Of a stretch of DNA of 64,000 nucleotides, positions 39,823 to 49,491 are shown piece after piece. Each line of letters starts with the position of its first letter. The stretch's first letter is position 1. Position numbers and translations under genes: made by a program. The notes beneath the pieces were generated by a model. It made no database searches, was not told the origin of the DNA, and saw only the letters and a program-made list of their open reading frames with translations. This DNA is from Pseudomonas marginalis. GTDB taxonomy: Bacteria; Pseudomonadota; Gammaproteobacteria; Pseudomonadales; Pseudomonadaceae. Location: positions 200,048-264,047 of the forward strand of contig NZ_LKEG01000042.1 of the NCBI RefSeq assembly GCF_001645105.1, read 5' to 3'.

Positions 39823-40923
39823 TTAACCTTTCAGCTGAGCCAGGGCGCGGTAATCCGCTCCCAGCGTGGCCTGTAAAATCTCTTTCGGATAATCGTCGGT
39901 CACGACCGCTTCGCCCATGTGGCGTAGCAGCACCAGTCGCAGTCGACCGTCGATCACTTTCTTGTCTATCGCCATATGTTCGAGGAAGTCCGCCTCGGTC
40001 ATCTCCTCAGGCGGAATGACCGGCAAACCGGCGCGCTGGAACAGACGGATGCCACGATCACGCTCCTGGGCGCTGATCCAGCCCAGGCGCTGCGACATGT
40101 CCAATGCCATCACCGTGCCAGCCGCGACGGCCTCCCCATGCAACCACACACCATAGCCCATGTGCGTTTCGATCGCATGGCCGAAGGTGTGGCCCAGGTT
40201 CAAGGTGGCCCGTACACCGGACTCCCGTTCGTCGGCATTCACCACCAGCGCCTTGGCGGCACAGGAGCGCGAAATCGCCTCGGTGAGCGCCACCTGGTCG
40301 AGGTTGCGCAACGCATCCACGTGCTCTTCCAGCCAGGTCAGGAACGGCTCGTCGCAGATCAACCCGTACTTGATAACTTCCGCCAGGCCCGCCGACAACT
40401 CACGCGGTGGCAGGGTATTGAGGGTCGCGGTGTCGATCAGCACGGCTTGCGGCTGATAGAACGCACCGACCATGTTTTTGCCCAGGGGGTGGTTGATACC
40501 GGTCTTGCCGCCCACCGACGAATCGACCTGGGACAGCAGGGTGGTCGGCACCTGGATAAAGTCCACGCCACGCTGGTAGCAGGCCGCTGCAAAGCCGGCC
40601 ATGTCGCCGATCACACCGCCGCCCAGGGCGATCACGGTGGTGCGGCGGTCATGGCGAGCGGTGAGCAGGCCATCAAAAATCAGTTGCAGGGTTTCCCAGT
40701 TCTTGTGGGCTTCGCCGTCGGGCAAGATCACAGAAATCACTGAGTACGCCGCCAGGCTGCGGTTCAGACGCTCAAGATACAACGGCGCGACCGTTTCGTT
40801 GGAGATGATCGCCACTTGCCGCCCGGCAATATGCGGTGCGAGCAGCTCGGGCTGGTCCAACAGACCTTCGCCGATATGGATCGGGTAGCTGCGCTCGCCT
40901 AAATCGACCTTAAGTGTCTGCAT
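39823..40923 (-). CDS. aroB: 3-dehydroquinate synthase
   Basis: 366-aa NAD- and metal-dependent enzyme converting DAHP to 3-dehydroquinate, second step of the shikimate pathway. Signatures: [32 protein letters not shown] and [12 protein letters not shown]. The frame opens at 40965; ATG 40923 ([10 protein letters not shown]) is the family start. It lies in the pil-aroK-aroB-damX-like series, 125 bp after aroK. Confidence 0.96.
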   Translation of the reverse strand: MQTLKVDLGERSYPIHIGEGLLDQPELLAPHIAGRQVAIISNETVAPLYLERLNRSLAAYSVISVILPDGEAHKNWETLQLIFDGLLTARHDRRTTVIALGGGVIGDMAGFAAACYQRGVDFIQVPTTLLSQVDSSVGGKTGINHPLGKNMVGAFYQPQAVLIDTATLNTLPPRELSAGLAEVIKYGLICDEPFLTWLEEHVDALRNLDQVALTEAISRSCAAKALVVNADERESGVRATLNLGHTFGHAIETHMGYGVWLHGEAVAAGTVMALDMSQRLGWISAQERDRGIRLFQRAGLPVIPPEEMTEADFLEHMAIDKKVIDGRLRLVLLRHMGEAVVTDDYPKEILQATLGADYRALAQLKG

Positions 40924-41048
40924 GTGTCCCCGCGTTGAAGATGTATTGACGACCGGCAACGCCAAGCGCTGGCGTCACCTGATGGCTCTACGCCACACCC
41001 CACAGGGTGATAGCGCGCCGCCGAGAATAGCGCATTTCGGGCCTGGCT

Positions 41049-41567
41049 TTAACGGGGTGGCAGCCGTTGCAGGCGCTCAAGAATGTCGAGGACCACCATT
41101 CGAGGTGGCCGCTCATCGGTTTCTACCACCAGATCGGCGATTTCCCGATAGAGCGGATCACGCAAGGTGAGCAGGTCTCGCAAGGTTTTCTCCGGGTTGG
41201 CCGTACGCAGCAACGGACGATTGCGATCTCGGGCAGTGCGGCCCACCTGCTGCTCAACCGACGCATGCAGGTACACCACCCGACCACCGGCATGCAGCGC
41301 GCGGCGGTTTTCATCGCGCATCACTGCACCACCGCCCGTGGCCAATACCACGCCATCGCAGCCGCACAGCTCGGCGATCATCGCCTGCTCGCGGTCACGA
41401 AAGCCCAGCTCGCCTTCCTTATCGAAGATCCATGGGATATTGGCACCCGTGCGCAATTCAATTTCCTTGTCGGAATCTTTGAATGGCAGGCGCAGCTCTT
41501 TGGCCAGCAAACGGCCGATGGTGCTTTTTCCAGCCCCCATCGGTCCTACAAGAATCAAATTTCGCAC
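41049..41567 (-). CDS. aroK: Shikimate kinase I
   Basis: 172-aa P-loop kinase phosphorylating shikimate. Walker A is G-P-M-G-A-G-K-S-T near residue 8. D-S-D and the following region bind shikimate, and A-T-G-G-G-A-V and R-D-R-N-R-P-L-L form the lid. The start is GTG (41567), 4 bp after the pilQ stop, so it is co-transcribed with the pilus genes. Confidence 0.96.
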   Translation of the reverse strand: MRNLILVGPMGAGKSTIGRLLAKELRLPFKDSDKEIELRTGANIPWIFDKEGELGFRDREQAMIAELCGCDGVVLATGGGAVMRDENRRALHAGGRVVYLHASVEQQVGRTARDRNRPLLRTANPEKTLRDLLTLRDPLYREIADLVVETDERPPRMVVLDILERLQRLPPR

Positions 41568-41571
41568 AGAA

Positions 41572-42954
41572 TCAACGACTCACAGCAATCGCCTGGTTAT
41601 TCATAATACGCGGAGTCAGGAATACCAGCAGCTCGGATTTTTTCTCCGCCACCACATCGCGCCGGAAAAGGCGGCCAAGATACGGCACATCGCCCAAAAA
41701 TGGCACTTTATCTACCACTTTGCTTTGGGTATTGGAGAAAACCCCGCCGATGACAATGGTCTCGCCGTCCTTGACCAACACCTTGGCGTTGACCTCGTTT
41801 TTCTTGATCGGCGGCACATCGTTGAGTTTGTTCAGGTAGTCAGGCTCATCCTTGGTGACCTTGACCTCCATGATCACCCGGTCGTCAGGGGTGATCTGCG
41901 GGGTGACTTCCAGCGACAACGAAGCCTCCTTGAAGGACACCGACGTGGCGCCACTGGAGCTGGATTCTTGATAGGGGATCTCGGTGCCCTTGAGGATGCG
42001 CGCGGTTTCCTTGTCAGAAGTGACCACCTTGGGTTGCGAGACGATTTCACCGTTGCCGGTTTTCTCCATGGCGGTCAGCTCCAGGTCCAGCAGCAGGTTA
42101 TCGGTGATAAAGGCGATGCCCAGGCCCGAGGTGCCCGTCAGCGAACCCAAGTCGACAAAGGGCGAACTGGGCGGGTTTTCCGGCGGTTCCGCGCCTTCAG
42201 GTTGAGGTTTGGGAATGCCGCCCGCGCCCCAGTTACCGCGATTGAGTCGCCCACCCCAGCGTGCGCCCAGACTTTTGTCGTAATCGACATTGGCCTCGAC
42301 AATCCGCGCCTCGATCATGACCTGGCGCACCGGAATATCCAGCTGTGCCACGATCCGCCGCAGCTCTTCCAAACGCTCCCCGGTCTGGTAGGCGATGATG
42401 TTGTTGGTGCGGTCATCGACGGCTACCGAGCCACGCTCGTCGGTCACGCCCTCAAGGCCGGTGACCGACTGGAACAGTTTGGCCAAGTCGGCCGCCTTGG
42501 CGTAATTGACTTGCAACAGCTCCCGCCGCAAGGGCGCCAGTTCAGCCATTTGCTTGCGCGACTCAAGGGTCAGCAGCTCGCGCGCAGCCAACTCTTCGGC
42601 GGGCGCCACCAGCAATACGCCTGCCTTGACCCGCTTATCCAAGCCTTTGGCTTGCAGCACCAGGTCCAGCGCCTGGTCCCAGGGCACATCCTTGAGGCGC
42701 AGGGTGATCGAGCCCTGCACATCGTCGCTGGCGATCAGGTTGAGGCCCGCCACATCGGCAATTTGCTGCAGTGCGGTGCGCAGCTCGATGCTCTGGAAGT
42801 TAAGGTTAAGCCTGTCCCCTTTGTAGGCGCCCACGGTGGCGCTAGCGGGGGGCGGCAACTGGATCAGGTCTACGCGATTGGGCACAGCAACAGCCATCGG
42901 TGTCGTGAACGCTATCCATAGCGCCACACCGAAGGACGAGAAAGTCCTTTTCAT
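41572..42954 (-). CDS. pilQ: Short PilQ-like secretin
   Basis: 460-aa outer-membrane secretin of the type IV pilus. Residues 1-23 look like a signal peptide ([13 protein letters not shown]). An STN-type domain (~45-112), a secretin_N domain (~140-210) and the secretin domain (~240-455, ending [15 protein letters not shown]) follow. Typical PilQ of P. aeruginosa is ~714 aa with N-terminal AMIN domains; those are absent here. It ends the pilMNOPQ operon and runs into aroK. Confidence 0.88.
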   Translation of the reverse strand: MKRTFSSFGVALWIAFTTPMAVAVPNRVDLIQLPPPASATVGAYKGDRLNLNFQSIELRTALQQIADVAGLNLIASDDVQGSITLRLKDVPWDQALDLVLQAKGLDKRVKAGVLLVAPAEELAARELLTLESRKQMAELAPLRRELLQVNYAKAADLAKLFQSVTGLEGVTDERGSVAVDDRTNNIIAYQTGERLEELRRIVAQLDIPVRQVMIEARIVEANVDYDKSLGARWGGRLNRGNWGAGGIPKPQPEGAEPPENPPSSPFVDLGSLTGTSGLGIAFITDNLLLDLELTAMEKTGNGEIVSQPKVVTSDKETARILKGTEIPYQESSSSGATSVSFKEASLSLEVTPQITPDDRVIMEVKVTKDEPDYLNKLNDVPPIKKNEVNAKVLVKDGETIVIGGVFSNTQSKVVDKVPFLGDVPYLGRLFRRDVVAEKKSELLVFLTPRIMNNQAIAVSR

Positions 42955-42966
42955 TGTTTGATTCCG

Positions 42967-43932
42967 TTATGAGTTGACGTTTAACACGAGGGTTCGAGGG
43001 CGTTCCAGCCAGGCTCCCTGGCCATCAGGAAACAGTTCGACCAGTTCTATATAACGCTCATGAATGGCCGTGACCCGGCCATGGTCCGGCCCCAAATAGT
43101 CACCGACCGCCAGGCGATGCACCTTGGATGCGGCACGCAGCAGGGCAAAAGCCTGCAGCCCACGGGACAGCGTGCCGACCATCTGGAACTGTTCCACCGC
43201 AAGGCTTTCCAGGGCTCCGCGCGGCCGGCTGAGGTCCGGCGCACGGGCTGGCCGACCAGGAACATGATCGACTAGAACGGCAAGCCGCTGGAAAGGATCG
43301 CGCAAGCCGCTGATGTCGTAAGCAAAGGGCTGCCCCCGCTGGGCCTGCCCAGCCATCCCGCCGCCTTGCCGCCAGTAGGCCTTGACCAGCAGATCGAGGC
43401 GCACCAGCGTGCCCTCACGCCGTAGGGTAACGTCGTGCACCGTGGCGATTCGCGGCAGGCTACCCAGGCTGCTCAGGAACATTGCCTGATCGTGATAAGC
43501 CCCGGTCAAACCGATCTGCACCGGCTGCTCGTGATAGAACGACCGAGGCTGCTCATCCAGCGGAGTGACACTCTCGACCAGCAAACCATTGGCCAACGCC
43601 AAGCCAGCGATGTCTTCCAGCAAGCCGGGCATTTCGGACGCTCCAGGCAGCGCCTGAAAAAGCTCATCGGCTGTCGCCTGCATCAGTTGGAGCTGTTGCG
43701 TGCGCGCCTCAAGGCTGGCAGCCAGGACTGTCTTCTGTGTGACGTGCTGCTGCAGGGCCACTTCCCGCGCCTCGACCTGGCGCAACCGCTCCCGCGAAGG
43801 GCTCAGGTACACAAGGTCGCCCACCACAAACACCACGCCCGCCAGTGCACAGCCCAACAGGGCCTTGCCAGGTAGGGGCCATTTCGCAGCGTTGTGAGTG
43901 AGTGCAGAAAGAGTGAGCCTTGGCAGGCTCAA
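42967..43932 (-). CDS. PilO-PilP fusion protein
   Basis: 321-aa protein combining two type IV pilus alignment proteins that are separate in P. aeruginosa. Residues ~1-195 are PilO-like: a single membrane helix (~22-42), a coiled coil, then a ferredoxin-like domain. Residues ~205-321 are PilP-like (Y-D-I-S-G-L-R-D-P-F, then M-V-G-T-L-S-R-G, G-D-Y-L-G-P-D-H-G, W-L-E-R-P-R). The PilP lipoprotein signal and Cys are missing, so anchoring is through the PilO helix. There is no stop or restart between the parts. It overlaps pilN by 4 bp. Confidence 0.85.
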   Translation of the reverse strand: MSLPRLTLSALTHNAAKWPLPGKALLGCALAGVVFVVGDLVYLSPSRERLRQVEAREVALQQHVTQKTVLAASLEARTQQLQLMQATADELFQALPGASEMPGLLEDIAGLALANGLLVESVTPLDEQPRSFYHEQPVQIGLTGAYHDQAMFLSSLGSLPRIATVHDVTLRREGTLVRLDLLVKAYWRQGGGMAGQAQRGQPFAYDISGLRDPFQRLAVLVDHVPGRPARAPDLSRPRGALESLAVEQFQMVGTLSRGLQAFALLRAASKVHRLAVGDYLGPDHGRVTAIHERYIELVELFPDGQGAWLERPRTLVLNVNS

Positions 43933-44483
43933 GGTTGAGCCCCGGAGGACTCGCCCTGGCGCACCATCAGCTGGAATTCGTTGTTGCCGCGTGCGCCATC
44001 CGTTCGCACCTGTTGCAACCGAGTGGAATGGGCACCTTGCGCCGCCTCCAGGCGGCGCATCAACTGGGCGATGTCCTGGCTGGATTCGGCGCTGCCGCTG
44101 ATACTCACCGTATCGCCCTTCGCCACCACTTCGTGCAGGTGCACCCCGTCGGGTACCGCGCGCGCCAACTGATCCAACAGTTGAGCACCGGATGAGCGGG
44201 TATCGTGCAGGTCTTGCACGACCTTCATGCGCTGCGCCAATTGCTGACTTTGCTCCTGCAGGTCGTCGATGGTCTTGATACGCGAATCCAGGCCAGCGAT
44301 GTCCTTGCCCAGATGGTCATTGCGGGTCACCTGCCGGTCAATCGCCTGGTCGATCACCTGGTCCGCCAGCCATACGGCGGCGAGCGCGGCGCAGGCGAAC
44401 GCCAGCAAAAACGCCAGCCAATACTTGCGTCGTCGCTCTGCCAGCGCCTGGCGCCATGGCAATAGGTTGATTCGTGTCTTCAA
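43929..44483 (-). CDS. pilN: Type IV pilus assembly protein PilN
   Basis: 184-aa bitopic inner-membrane protein. The N-terminus carries R-I-N-L-L-P-W-R, the motif by which PilN binds cytoplasmic PilM. A membrane helix (~23-43), a coiled coil and a periplasmic domain follow. The start is TTG 44483, overlapping the pilM stop (TTGA) with GAGGAG eight bases upstream; the frame extends further without a credible start. Confidence 0.88.
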   Translation of the reverse strand: MKTRINLLPWRQALAERRRKYWLAFLLAFACAALAAVWLADQVIDQAIDRQVTRNDHLGKDIAGLDSRIKTIDDLQEQSQQLAQRMKVVQDLHDTRSSGAQLLDQLARAVPDGVHLHEVVAKGDTVSISGSAESSQDIAQLMRRLEAAQGAHSTRLQQVRTDGARGNNEFQLMVRQGESSGAQP

Positions 44484-45133
44484 GCGAAACTCCTCAGGGC
44501 CAGCCCGCAAGCAATTCCCATCCCTTGGGCATCCACGGCCCATTGTGCACCATCGACTCGATGGCCCGGCGTGAAGCTGGCGAAATCCTGACTGCAAGCG
44601 CGCGCCAATGCAAACGCTTCGACGTCGACCACCCTCGGCACCAACCCGGCCAGGGCCAGAACGGCTTCCCGCGCCTCTACCTGCTCTTTCAGGCACGCGG
44701 CCAGCAGTACCTCGACACGGCCTGGATTGAGGGCTGTAGGCCCGCGCACTTGAAAGTCGATAGCCACGTCATCCAGCGGATAAGGAATGTACTGGTCCGC
44801 CTCCATCTGGATCATCCAGGTCATCTCATCGTCAGTGAGCCCGGCCTCCATCTCGATCATCCGCGTGATCACCGAAGGCCCGGCCACGGCAGCCGCAGCG
44901 CCACGGGCCGACGTCGACAACCGCGACAACGCACTGCGCAGAGCGCGTGCCACAGCGTCGAGATCGAGGAATGTGCCGTCGACCACTGCGTGCGCAGGCA
45001 ATGCCTGCGTGACGTAGCCCTGAACGCTGTAGCCTGAAGTGCAGCGGCCCAGCTCGACCAGCCGTATGGCCCTGTCATTGATGTCGACACCCAGAAGCGT
45101 GTCGACTTTGCGCGTGAAAAATCCCTTTCCCAT
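44480..45133 (-). CDS. pilM: PilM with large internal deletion
   Basis: 217-aa version of the actin-like pilus protein PilM, normally ~354 aa. Residues 1 to ~180 match the usual N-terminal part (D-T-L-L-G-V-D-I-N-D-R-A, then E-A-D-Q-Y-I-P-Y-P-L and V-V-D-V-E-A-F-A-L). The sequence then jumps to the usual C-terminus I-A-C-G-L-A-L-R-S-F. About 135 residues, including the D-I-G-A-T and adenosine-side G-G loops needed for nucleotide binding, are missing, with the frame kept. ATG 45133 has GGGGAG upstream (ATG 45160 is also possible). It may be non-functional or a reduced scaffold. Confidence 0.82.
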   Translation of the reverse strand: MGKGFFTRKVDTLLGVDINDRAIRLVELGRCTSGYSVQGYVTQALPAHAVVDGTFLDLDAVARALRSALSRLSTSARGAAAAVAGPSVITRMIEMEAGLTDDEMTWMIQMEADQYIPYPLDDVAIDFQVRGPTALNPGRVEVLLAACLKEQVEAREAVLALAGLVPRVVDVEAFALARACSQDFASFTPGHRVDGAQWAVDAQGMGIACGLALRSFA

Positions 45134-45351
45134 AAAACTCCCCAACACTTTGTCTGTCATACCGCCTGATTGCCGCCGGGCGCCATGCATTCGGTCGACT
45201 TGTTGAACAGGCGCGAATGACGCCCGAAGTCGAAAAATGCTTTAATGCCCAGCGTTTTTTCCCGCTTTTTATCTGCAGCTCGGGTCGATCCATCGTTTGC
45301 CATGCATGCCCCGACGCCTAACTCATTCTTTTCTCTGGAAATCCAAAAGCC

Positions 45352-47814
45352 TTGATTCGTCTGCTGAAGTTTTTCGGGTACTCCATTGTCGCCATCGTTT
45401 GCGGGCTGCTGCTCGTGCTCAGCGGGGCCTACCTCTACCTTAGTCCGGGTTTGCCCTCCGTAGAGGCCCTTAGAAGTATCCAGTTGCAGATTCCTTTGCG
45501 GGTCTACAGCAGCGATGAAAAACTGATCGCGGAGTTCGGCGAAATGCGCCGCACACCGATCCGTTTTGCCGATATTCCGCCCAATTTCATCAGCGCCCTG
45601 CTCTCGGCCGAAGACGATAATTTTGCCAACCACTATGGCGTCGACCCCAGCAGCCTGGTGCGTGCGGCGACACAATTGGTAAAAAGCGGACACATTCAAT
45701 CCGGCGGCAGCACCATCACCATGCAGGTGGCGAAGAACTTCTTCCTCACCAGCGAGCGCAGCTTTTCGCGCAAGGCCACCGAGATCCTCCTGGCACTGCA
45801 GATCGAACGTCAGCTGACCAAGGACGAGATCCTCGAGCTGTACGTGAACAAGATCTACCTGGGCAACCGCGCCTACGGAATCGAGGCGGCCTCCCAGGTC
45901 TACTATGGCAAGTCCATCCGTGACGCCAGCCTGGCGCAGATGGCCATGATTGCCGGCCTGCCCAAAGCGCCATCGCGCTTCAACCCACTGGCCAACCCGG
46001 CCCGCAGCAAAGAACGTCGCGACTGGATCCTGGGCCGCATGTACAAGCTGGGCAAAATCGACCAAGCCGCTTACGAAAGCGCCGTGGCTGAGCCTTTGAA
46101 CGCCAGCTACCACGTGCCGACACCGGAAGTGAACGCCCCTTATATCGCCGAGATGGCGCGTGCCGAGATGGTCGGCCGTTACGGCAGCGAGGCCTACACA
46201 GAAGGCTTCCGCGTGACCACCACCGTACCGAGCAACTTGCAGGACATCGCCAATGAGGCGGTGCATTCAGGCCTCATCACCTACGACCAGCGCCACGGTT
46301 ACCGTGGCCCTGAATCGCGCCTGCCGGGCAAAACGCTGAGCGCCTGGACCACAGAGCTTGGCAAACAACGCCCGATCAGCGGCCTGGAGCCGGCCATCGT
46401 CACCCAGGTGAAGAAAGATGGCGTGCAGGTGCTGACCCGTACCGGCGAAGCCCATGTGGCGTGGGACAGCATGAAATGGGCGCGCCCTTTCCTGAATACC
46501 AACAGCATGGGCGCGATGCCTAAGCAGCCGTCGGACGTGGCGCAAGTGGGCGATCTGATCCGCGTACAACGCCAGAAGGACGACAGCCTCAAATTCAGCC
46601 AGGTGCCACTGGCCCAAGGCGCGCTGGTTTCGCTGGACCCACAGAATGGTGCAATCCGCGCCCTGGTCGGCGGCTTCGCGTTTGAGCAGAGCAACTACAA
46701 CCGCGCGACCCAGGCCAAGCGCCAGCCGGGCTCGAGCTTCAAGCCGTTCATCTACAGCGCCGCACTGGACAACGGCTACACCGCCGCCAGCCTGGTCAAC
46801 GATGCGCCTATCGTGTTTGTCGACGAGTACCTGGACAAGGTCTGGCGTCCGAAGAACGACACCAACACCTTCCTCGGCCCGATCCGCATCCGTGAGGCGC
46901 TGTACAAGTCGCGTAACCTGGTGTCGATCCGCTTGCTGCAGGCCATGGGCGTGGGCAAGACCATCGATTACATGACGCGCTTTGGCTTCGCCAAGTCGGA
47001 CCTGCCGCCGAACCTGTCCCTGGCCTTGGGTACGGCGACCCTTACACCGATGGAAATCGCCACCGGCTGGAGCACGTTTGCCAACGGCGGCTACAAGATC
47101 GCGCCGTATCTGATCGACAAGATCGAAAGCCGCAATGGCGACACCCTGTTCACGGCCAACCCGCCGCGCGTGCCGGGGGATGTGGTCAATGGCGTAGCGG
47201 CGACTGATGGCCTGGCAGCTCCGAGCAACGGAGGCATCACCATCGAGCCGACCCCAGGCACAACGCCTGCGGCCAACGGCACGCCGGCTGAGCCCCAGAC
47301 GCCTGCGGTCGCCGAGCGCATCGTCGACGGCCGTACCACTTATATCCTCAACAGCATCCTGGAAGACGTCATCAAGAAAGGTACCGGCCGCCGCGCACTG
47401 GCGCTGAACCGTCCGGACATCGCCGGCAAGACCGGTACCACCAACGAGTCCAAGGACGCCTGGTTCTCCGGCTACAACGCCGACTACGTGACCACCGTAT
47501 GGACCGGTTATGACCAGCCGGAAAGCTTGGGCCGCCGCGAGTTCGGGGGCACCGTCGCACTGCCGATCTGGATGAGCTACATGGGCGCGGCCTTGAAGGA
47601 CAAGCCGCCGCATACGCAGCCTGAGCCGGAAGGCATCCTCAGCCTGCGCATCGACCCGGTCAGCGGCCGCGCGGCCTCGCCAAGCACGCCGAATGCGTAC
47701 TTCGAACTGTTCAAGAGCGAAGACACGCCGCCATCGGTCAATGAGCTGGGCAATGGCGTTGCGCCCGGCAGCCCACTGCCGGCGGACGAGGCGGCGCCGA
47801 TCGATTTGTTCTGA
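45352..47814 (+). CDS. mrcA: Penicillin-binding protein 1A (bifunctional)
   Basis: 820-aa class A PBP polymerising and crosslinking peptidoglycan. After an N-terminal membrane anchor comes a GT51 glycosyltransferase domain (E-D-D-N-F-A-N-H-Y-G and G-G-S-T-I-T-M-Q). An OB-like insert follows, then the transpeptidase with Ser461 in S-S-F-K (461-464) and K-T-G-T (from Lys693). A Pro/Thr-rich segment is inserted before the K-T-G block. The start is TTG, 218 bp from the divergent pilM, the conserved mrcA/pilM arrangement. Confidence 0.94.
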   Translation: MIRLLKFFGYSIVAIVCGLLLVLSGAYLYLSPGLPSVEALRSIQLQIPLRVYSSDEKLIAEFGEMRRTPIRFADIPPNFISALLSAEDDNFANHYGVDPSSLVRAATQLVKSGHIQSGGSTITMQVAKNFFLTSERSFSRKATEILLALQIERQLTKDEILELYVNKIYLGNRAYGIEAASQVYYGKSIRDASLAQMAMIAGLPKAPSRFNPLANPARSKERRDWILGRMYKLGKIDQAAYESAVAEPLNASYHVPTPEVNAPYIAEMARAEMVGRYGSEAYTEGFRVTTTVPSNLQDIANEAVHSGLITYDQRHGYRGPESRLPGKTLSAWTTELGKQRPISGLEPAIVTQVKKDGVQVLTRTGEAHVAWDSMKWARPFLNTNSMGAMPKQPSDVAQVGDLIRVQRQKDDSLKFSQVPLAQGALVSLDPQNGAIRALVGGFAFEQSNYNRATQAKRQPGSSFKPFIYSAALDNGYTAASLVNDAPIVFVDEYLDKVWRPKNDTNTFLGPIRIREALYKSRNLVSIRLLQAMGVGKTIDYMTRFGFAKSDLPPNLSLALGTATLTPMEIATGWSTFANGGYKIAPYLIDKIESRNGDTLFTANPPRVPGDVVNGVAATDGLAAPSNGGITIEPTPGTTPAANGTPAEPQTPAVAERIVDGRTTYILNSILEDVIKKGTGRRALALNRPDIAGKTGTTNESKDAWFSGYNADYVTTVWTGYDQPESLGRREFGGTVALPIWMSYMGAALKDKPPHTQPEPEGILSLRIDPVSGRAASPSTPNAYFELFKSEDTPPSVNELGNGVAPGSPLPADEAAPIDLF

Positions 47815-47816
47815 CC

Positions 47817-47964
47817 TGTAGTGAGCGGGCTTGTCGAGTCGTCGCACCGCCCGCGCTGGGTGGCGAAGCCGCCCCAATCCAGGCACCGAGTTTCTCCAGT
47901 TAGAACCAAGTGTCAGTTTTGGGGCGGCTTCGCCACCCAGCGCGGGGCAAGCCCGCTCACTACA
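47817..47964. repeat. Long inverted repeat (REP-type) after mrcA
   Basis: Outer arms TGTAGTGAGCGGGCTTG and CAAGCCCGCTCACTACA, and inner arms CGCTGGGTGGCGAAGCCGCC and GGCGGCTTCGCCACCCAGCG. It would fold into a ~148-base hairpin. A different REP family from the GTGGGAGGGGGC type. Confidence 0.85.
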
Positions 47965-47988
47965 AGGGCCATGCGAACACCACACAGC

Positions 47989-48023
47989 AAAAAGCCCCGA
48001 CTCGTGAGAGCCGGGGCTTTTTG
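47989..48023. terminator. Bidirectional intrinsic terminator between mrcA and maeB
   Basis: AAAAAGCCCCG-loop-CGGGGCTTTTT gives a GC-rich stem flanked by A- and T-runs. It works on either strand and serves the convergent mrcA and malic enzyme genes. Confidence 0.85.
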
Positions 48024-48041
48024 TTGGTGCGCTACAACGGC

Positions 48042-49310
48042 TTAGCCGTTGAACACATCATCCACGCTTTGCAGCGGGTAGTTTTTAGGATACGGCAGGG
48101 TGGCCACACCGGTCTCGATGGCGGCTTTGGCCACGGCATCGGAGATCAGGGTGATCAGGCGCTTATCCATTGGTTTCGGGATGATGTACTCACGACCGAA
48201 TTCCAGCTTGGCGCCGCCGTAGGCATCGCACACATCCTGAGGCACCGGCAGCTTGGCCAGTTCGCGCAGGGCGTTGGCGGCCGCCACTTTCATCTCTTCG
48301 TTGATGCGCTTGGCGCGAACGTCCAGGGCGCCACGGAAGATGAACGGGAAGCCCAGTACGTTGTTGACCTGGTTCGGGTAGTCCGAACGGCCAGTCGCCA
48401 TGATCACGTCGTTACGGGTGGCGTGCGCCAGTTCCGGGGCGATTTCCGGGTCTGGGTTGGAGCAGGCGAACACGATCGGGTTGGCCGCCATGGACTTCAG
48501 GCCTTCGGCGCTCAGCAGGTTCGGACCGGACAGGCCCACGAACACGTCAGCACCGTTCAGGGCGTCAGCCAGGGTGCGCTTGGAGGACGGGTGGGCAAAC
48601 ATCGCCTTGTACTGGTTCAGGTCGGTACGCTCGGACTGGATCACGCCCTTGCTGTCGACCATGTAGATGTTTTCCAGCTTGGCGCCCATGCTGACGATCA
48701 GCTTCATGCAAGAGATGGCTGCAGCGCCGGCGCCCAGGCAGACGATCTTGGCATCAGCCAGGGTCTTGCCGGCGATTTCCAGGGCGTTGATCATGCCGGC
48801 CGCGGTAACGATCGCGGTGCCGTGCTGGTCATCGTGGAATACCGGAATGTCGCACTGTTCGATCAGGGCCTTTTCGATCTCGAAGCACTCAGGTGCCTTG
48901 ATGTCTTCCAGGTTGATGCCACCGAAGGTGATGGAAATGCGCTTGACCGTGTCGATGAAAGCCTGCGGGCTCTCGGAGTCGACTTCGATGTCGAAAACGT
49001 CGATGCCGGCAAAGCGCTTAAACAGCACGCCCTTACCTTCCATCACCGGCTTGGAAGCCAATGGGCCGAGGTTACCCAGGCCGAGAATCGCGGTGCCATC
49101 GGAAATCACTGCAACCAGGTTGCCTTTGCCGGTGTACTTGTACGCCAGTTCAGGGTCGCGGGCGATTTCACGTACGGGCTCGGCAACACCAGGGCTGTAG
49201 GCCAGCGACAGGTCGCGGGCGGTGGCAGTGGCCTTGGTGAGCTCTACACTCAGCTTTCCTGGACGAGGATGGGCATGATATTCGAGAGCGGCAGTTTTCA
49301 AATCAGACAT
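48042..49310 (-). CDS. maeB: NAD(P)-dependent malic enzyme, short form
   Basis: 422-aa enzyme for oxidative decarboxylation of malate to pyruvate. It has the malic and NAD-binding domains: S-P-G-V-A-E-P-V near residue 39, D-D-Q-H-G-T-A-I-V metal/substrate site, and G-A-G-A-A-A nucleotide loop. The phosphotransacetylase-like extension of E. coli MaeB is absent, as in other Pseudomonas. On the minus strand a good TTGACA (complement of 49396-49401) lies upstream, but no convincing -10 was found. Confidence 0.92.
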   Translation of the reverse strand: MSDLKTAALEYHAHPRPGKLSVELTKATATARDLSLAYSPGVAEPVREIARDPELAYKYTGKGNLVAVISDGTAILGLGNLGPLASKPVMEGKGVLFKRFAGIDVFDIEVDSESPQAFIDTVKRISITFGGINLEDIKAPECFEIEKALIEQCDIPVFHDDQHGTAIVTAAGMINALEIAGKTLADAKIVCLGAGAAAISCMKLIVSMGAKLENIYMVDSKGVIQSERTDLNQYKAMFAHPSSKRTLADALNGADVFVGLSGPNLLSAEGLKSMAANPIVFACSNPDPEIAPELAHATRNDVIMATGRSDYPNQVNNVLGFPFIFRGALDVRAKRINEEMKVAAANALRELAKLPVPQDVCDAYGGAKLEFGREYIIPKPMDKRLITLISDAVAKAAIETGVATLPYPKNYPLQSVDDVFNG

Positions 49311-49491
49311 ATCGGCATTCCGCTTTTACTGTTGGTCGACGGACCGCCGAGGATACGCGTGTCGTAAAGTCCCTACAAGACTGGGCAGTCACAGGTGTCA
49401 AGGCCCCAAAGCGCCGTACTTTGGTCTAAGGCCACGGGATACAAGGGCTCAACTGTTCACAATCGAATAAAAAAATGTCTACAACTTTTTC

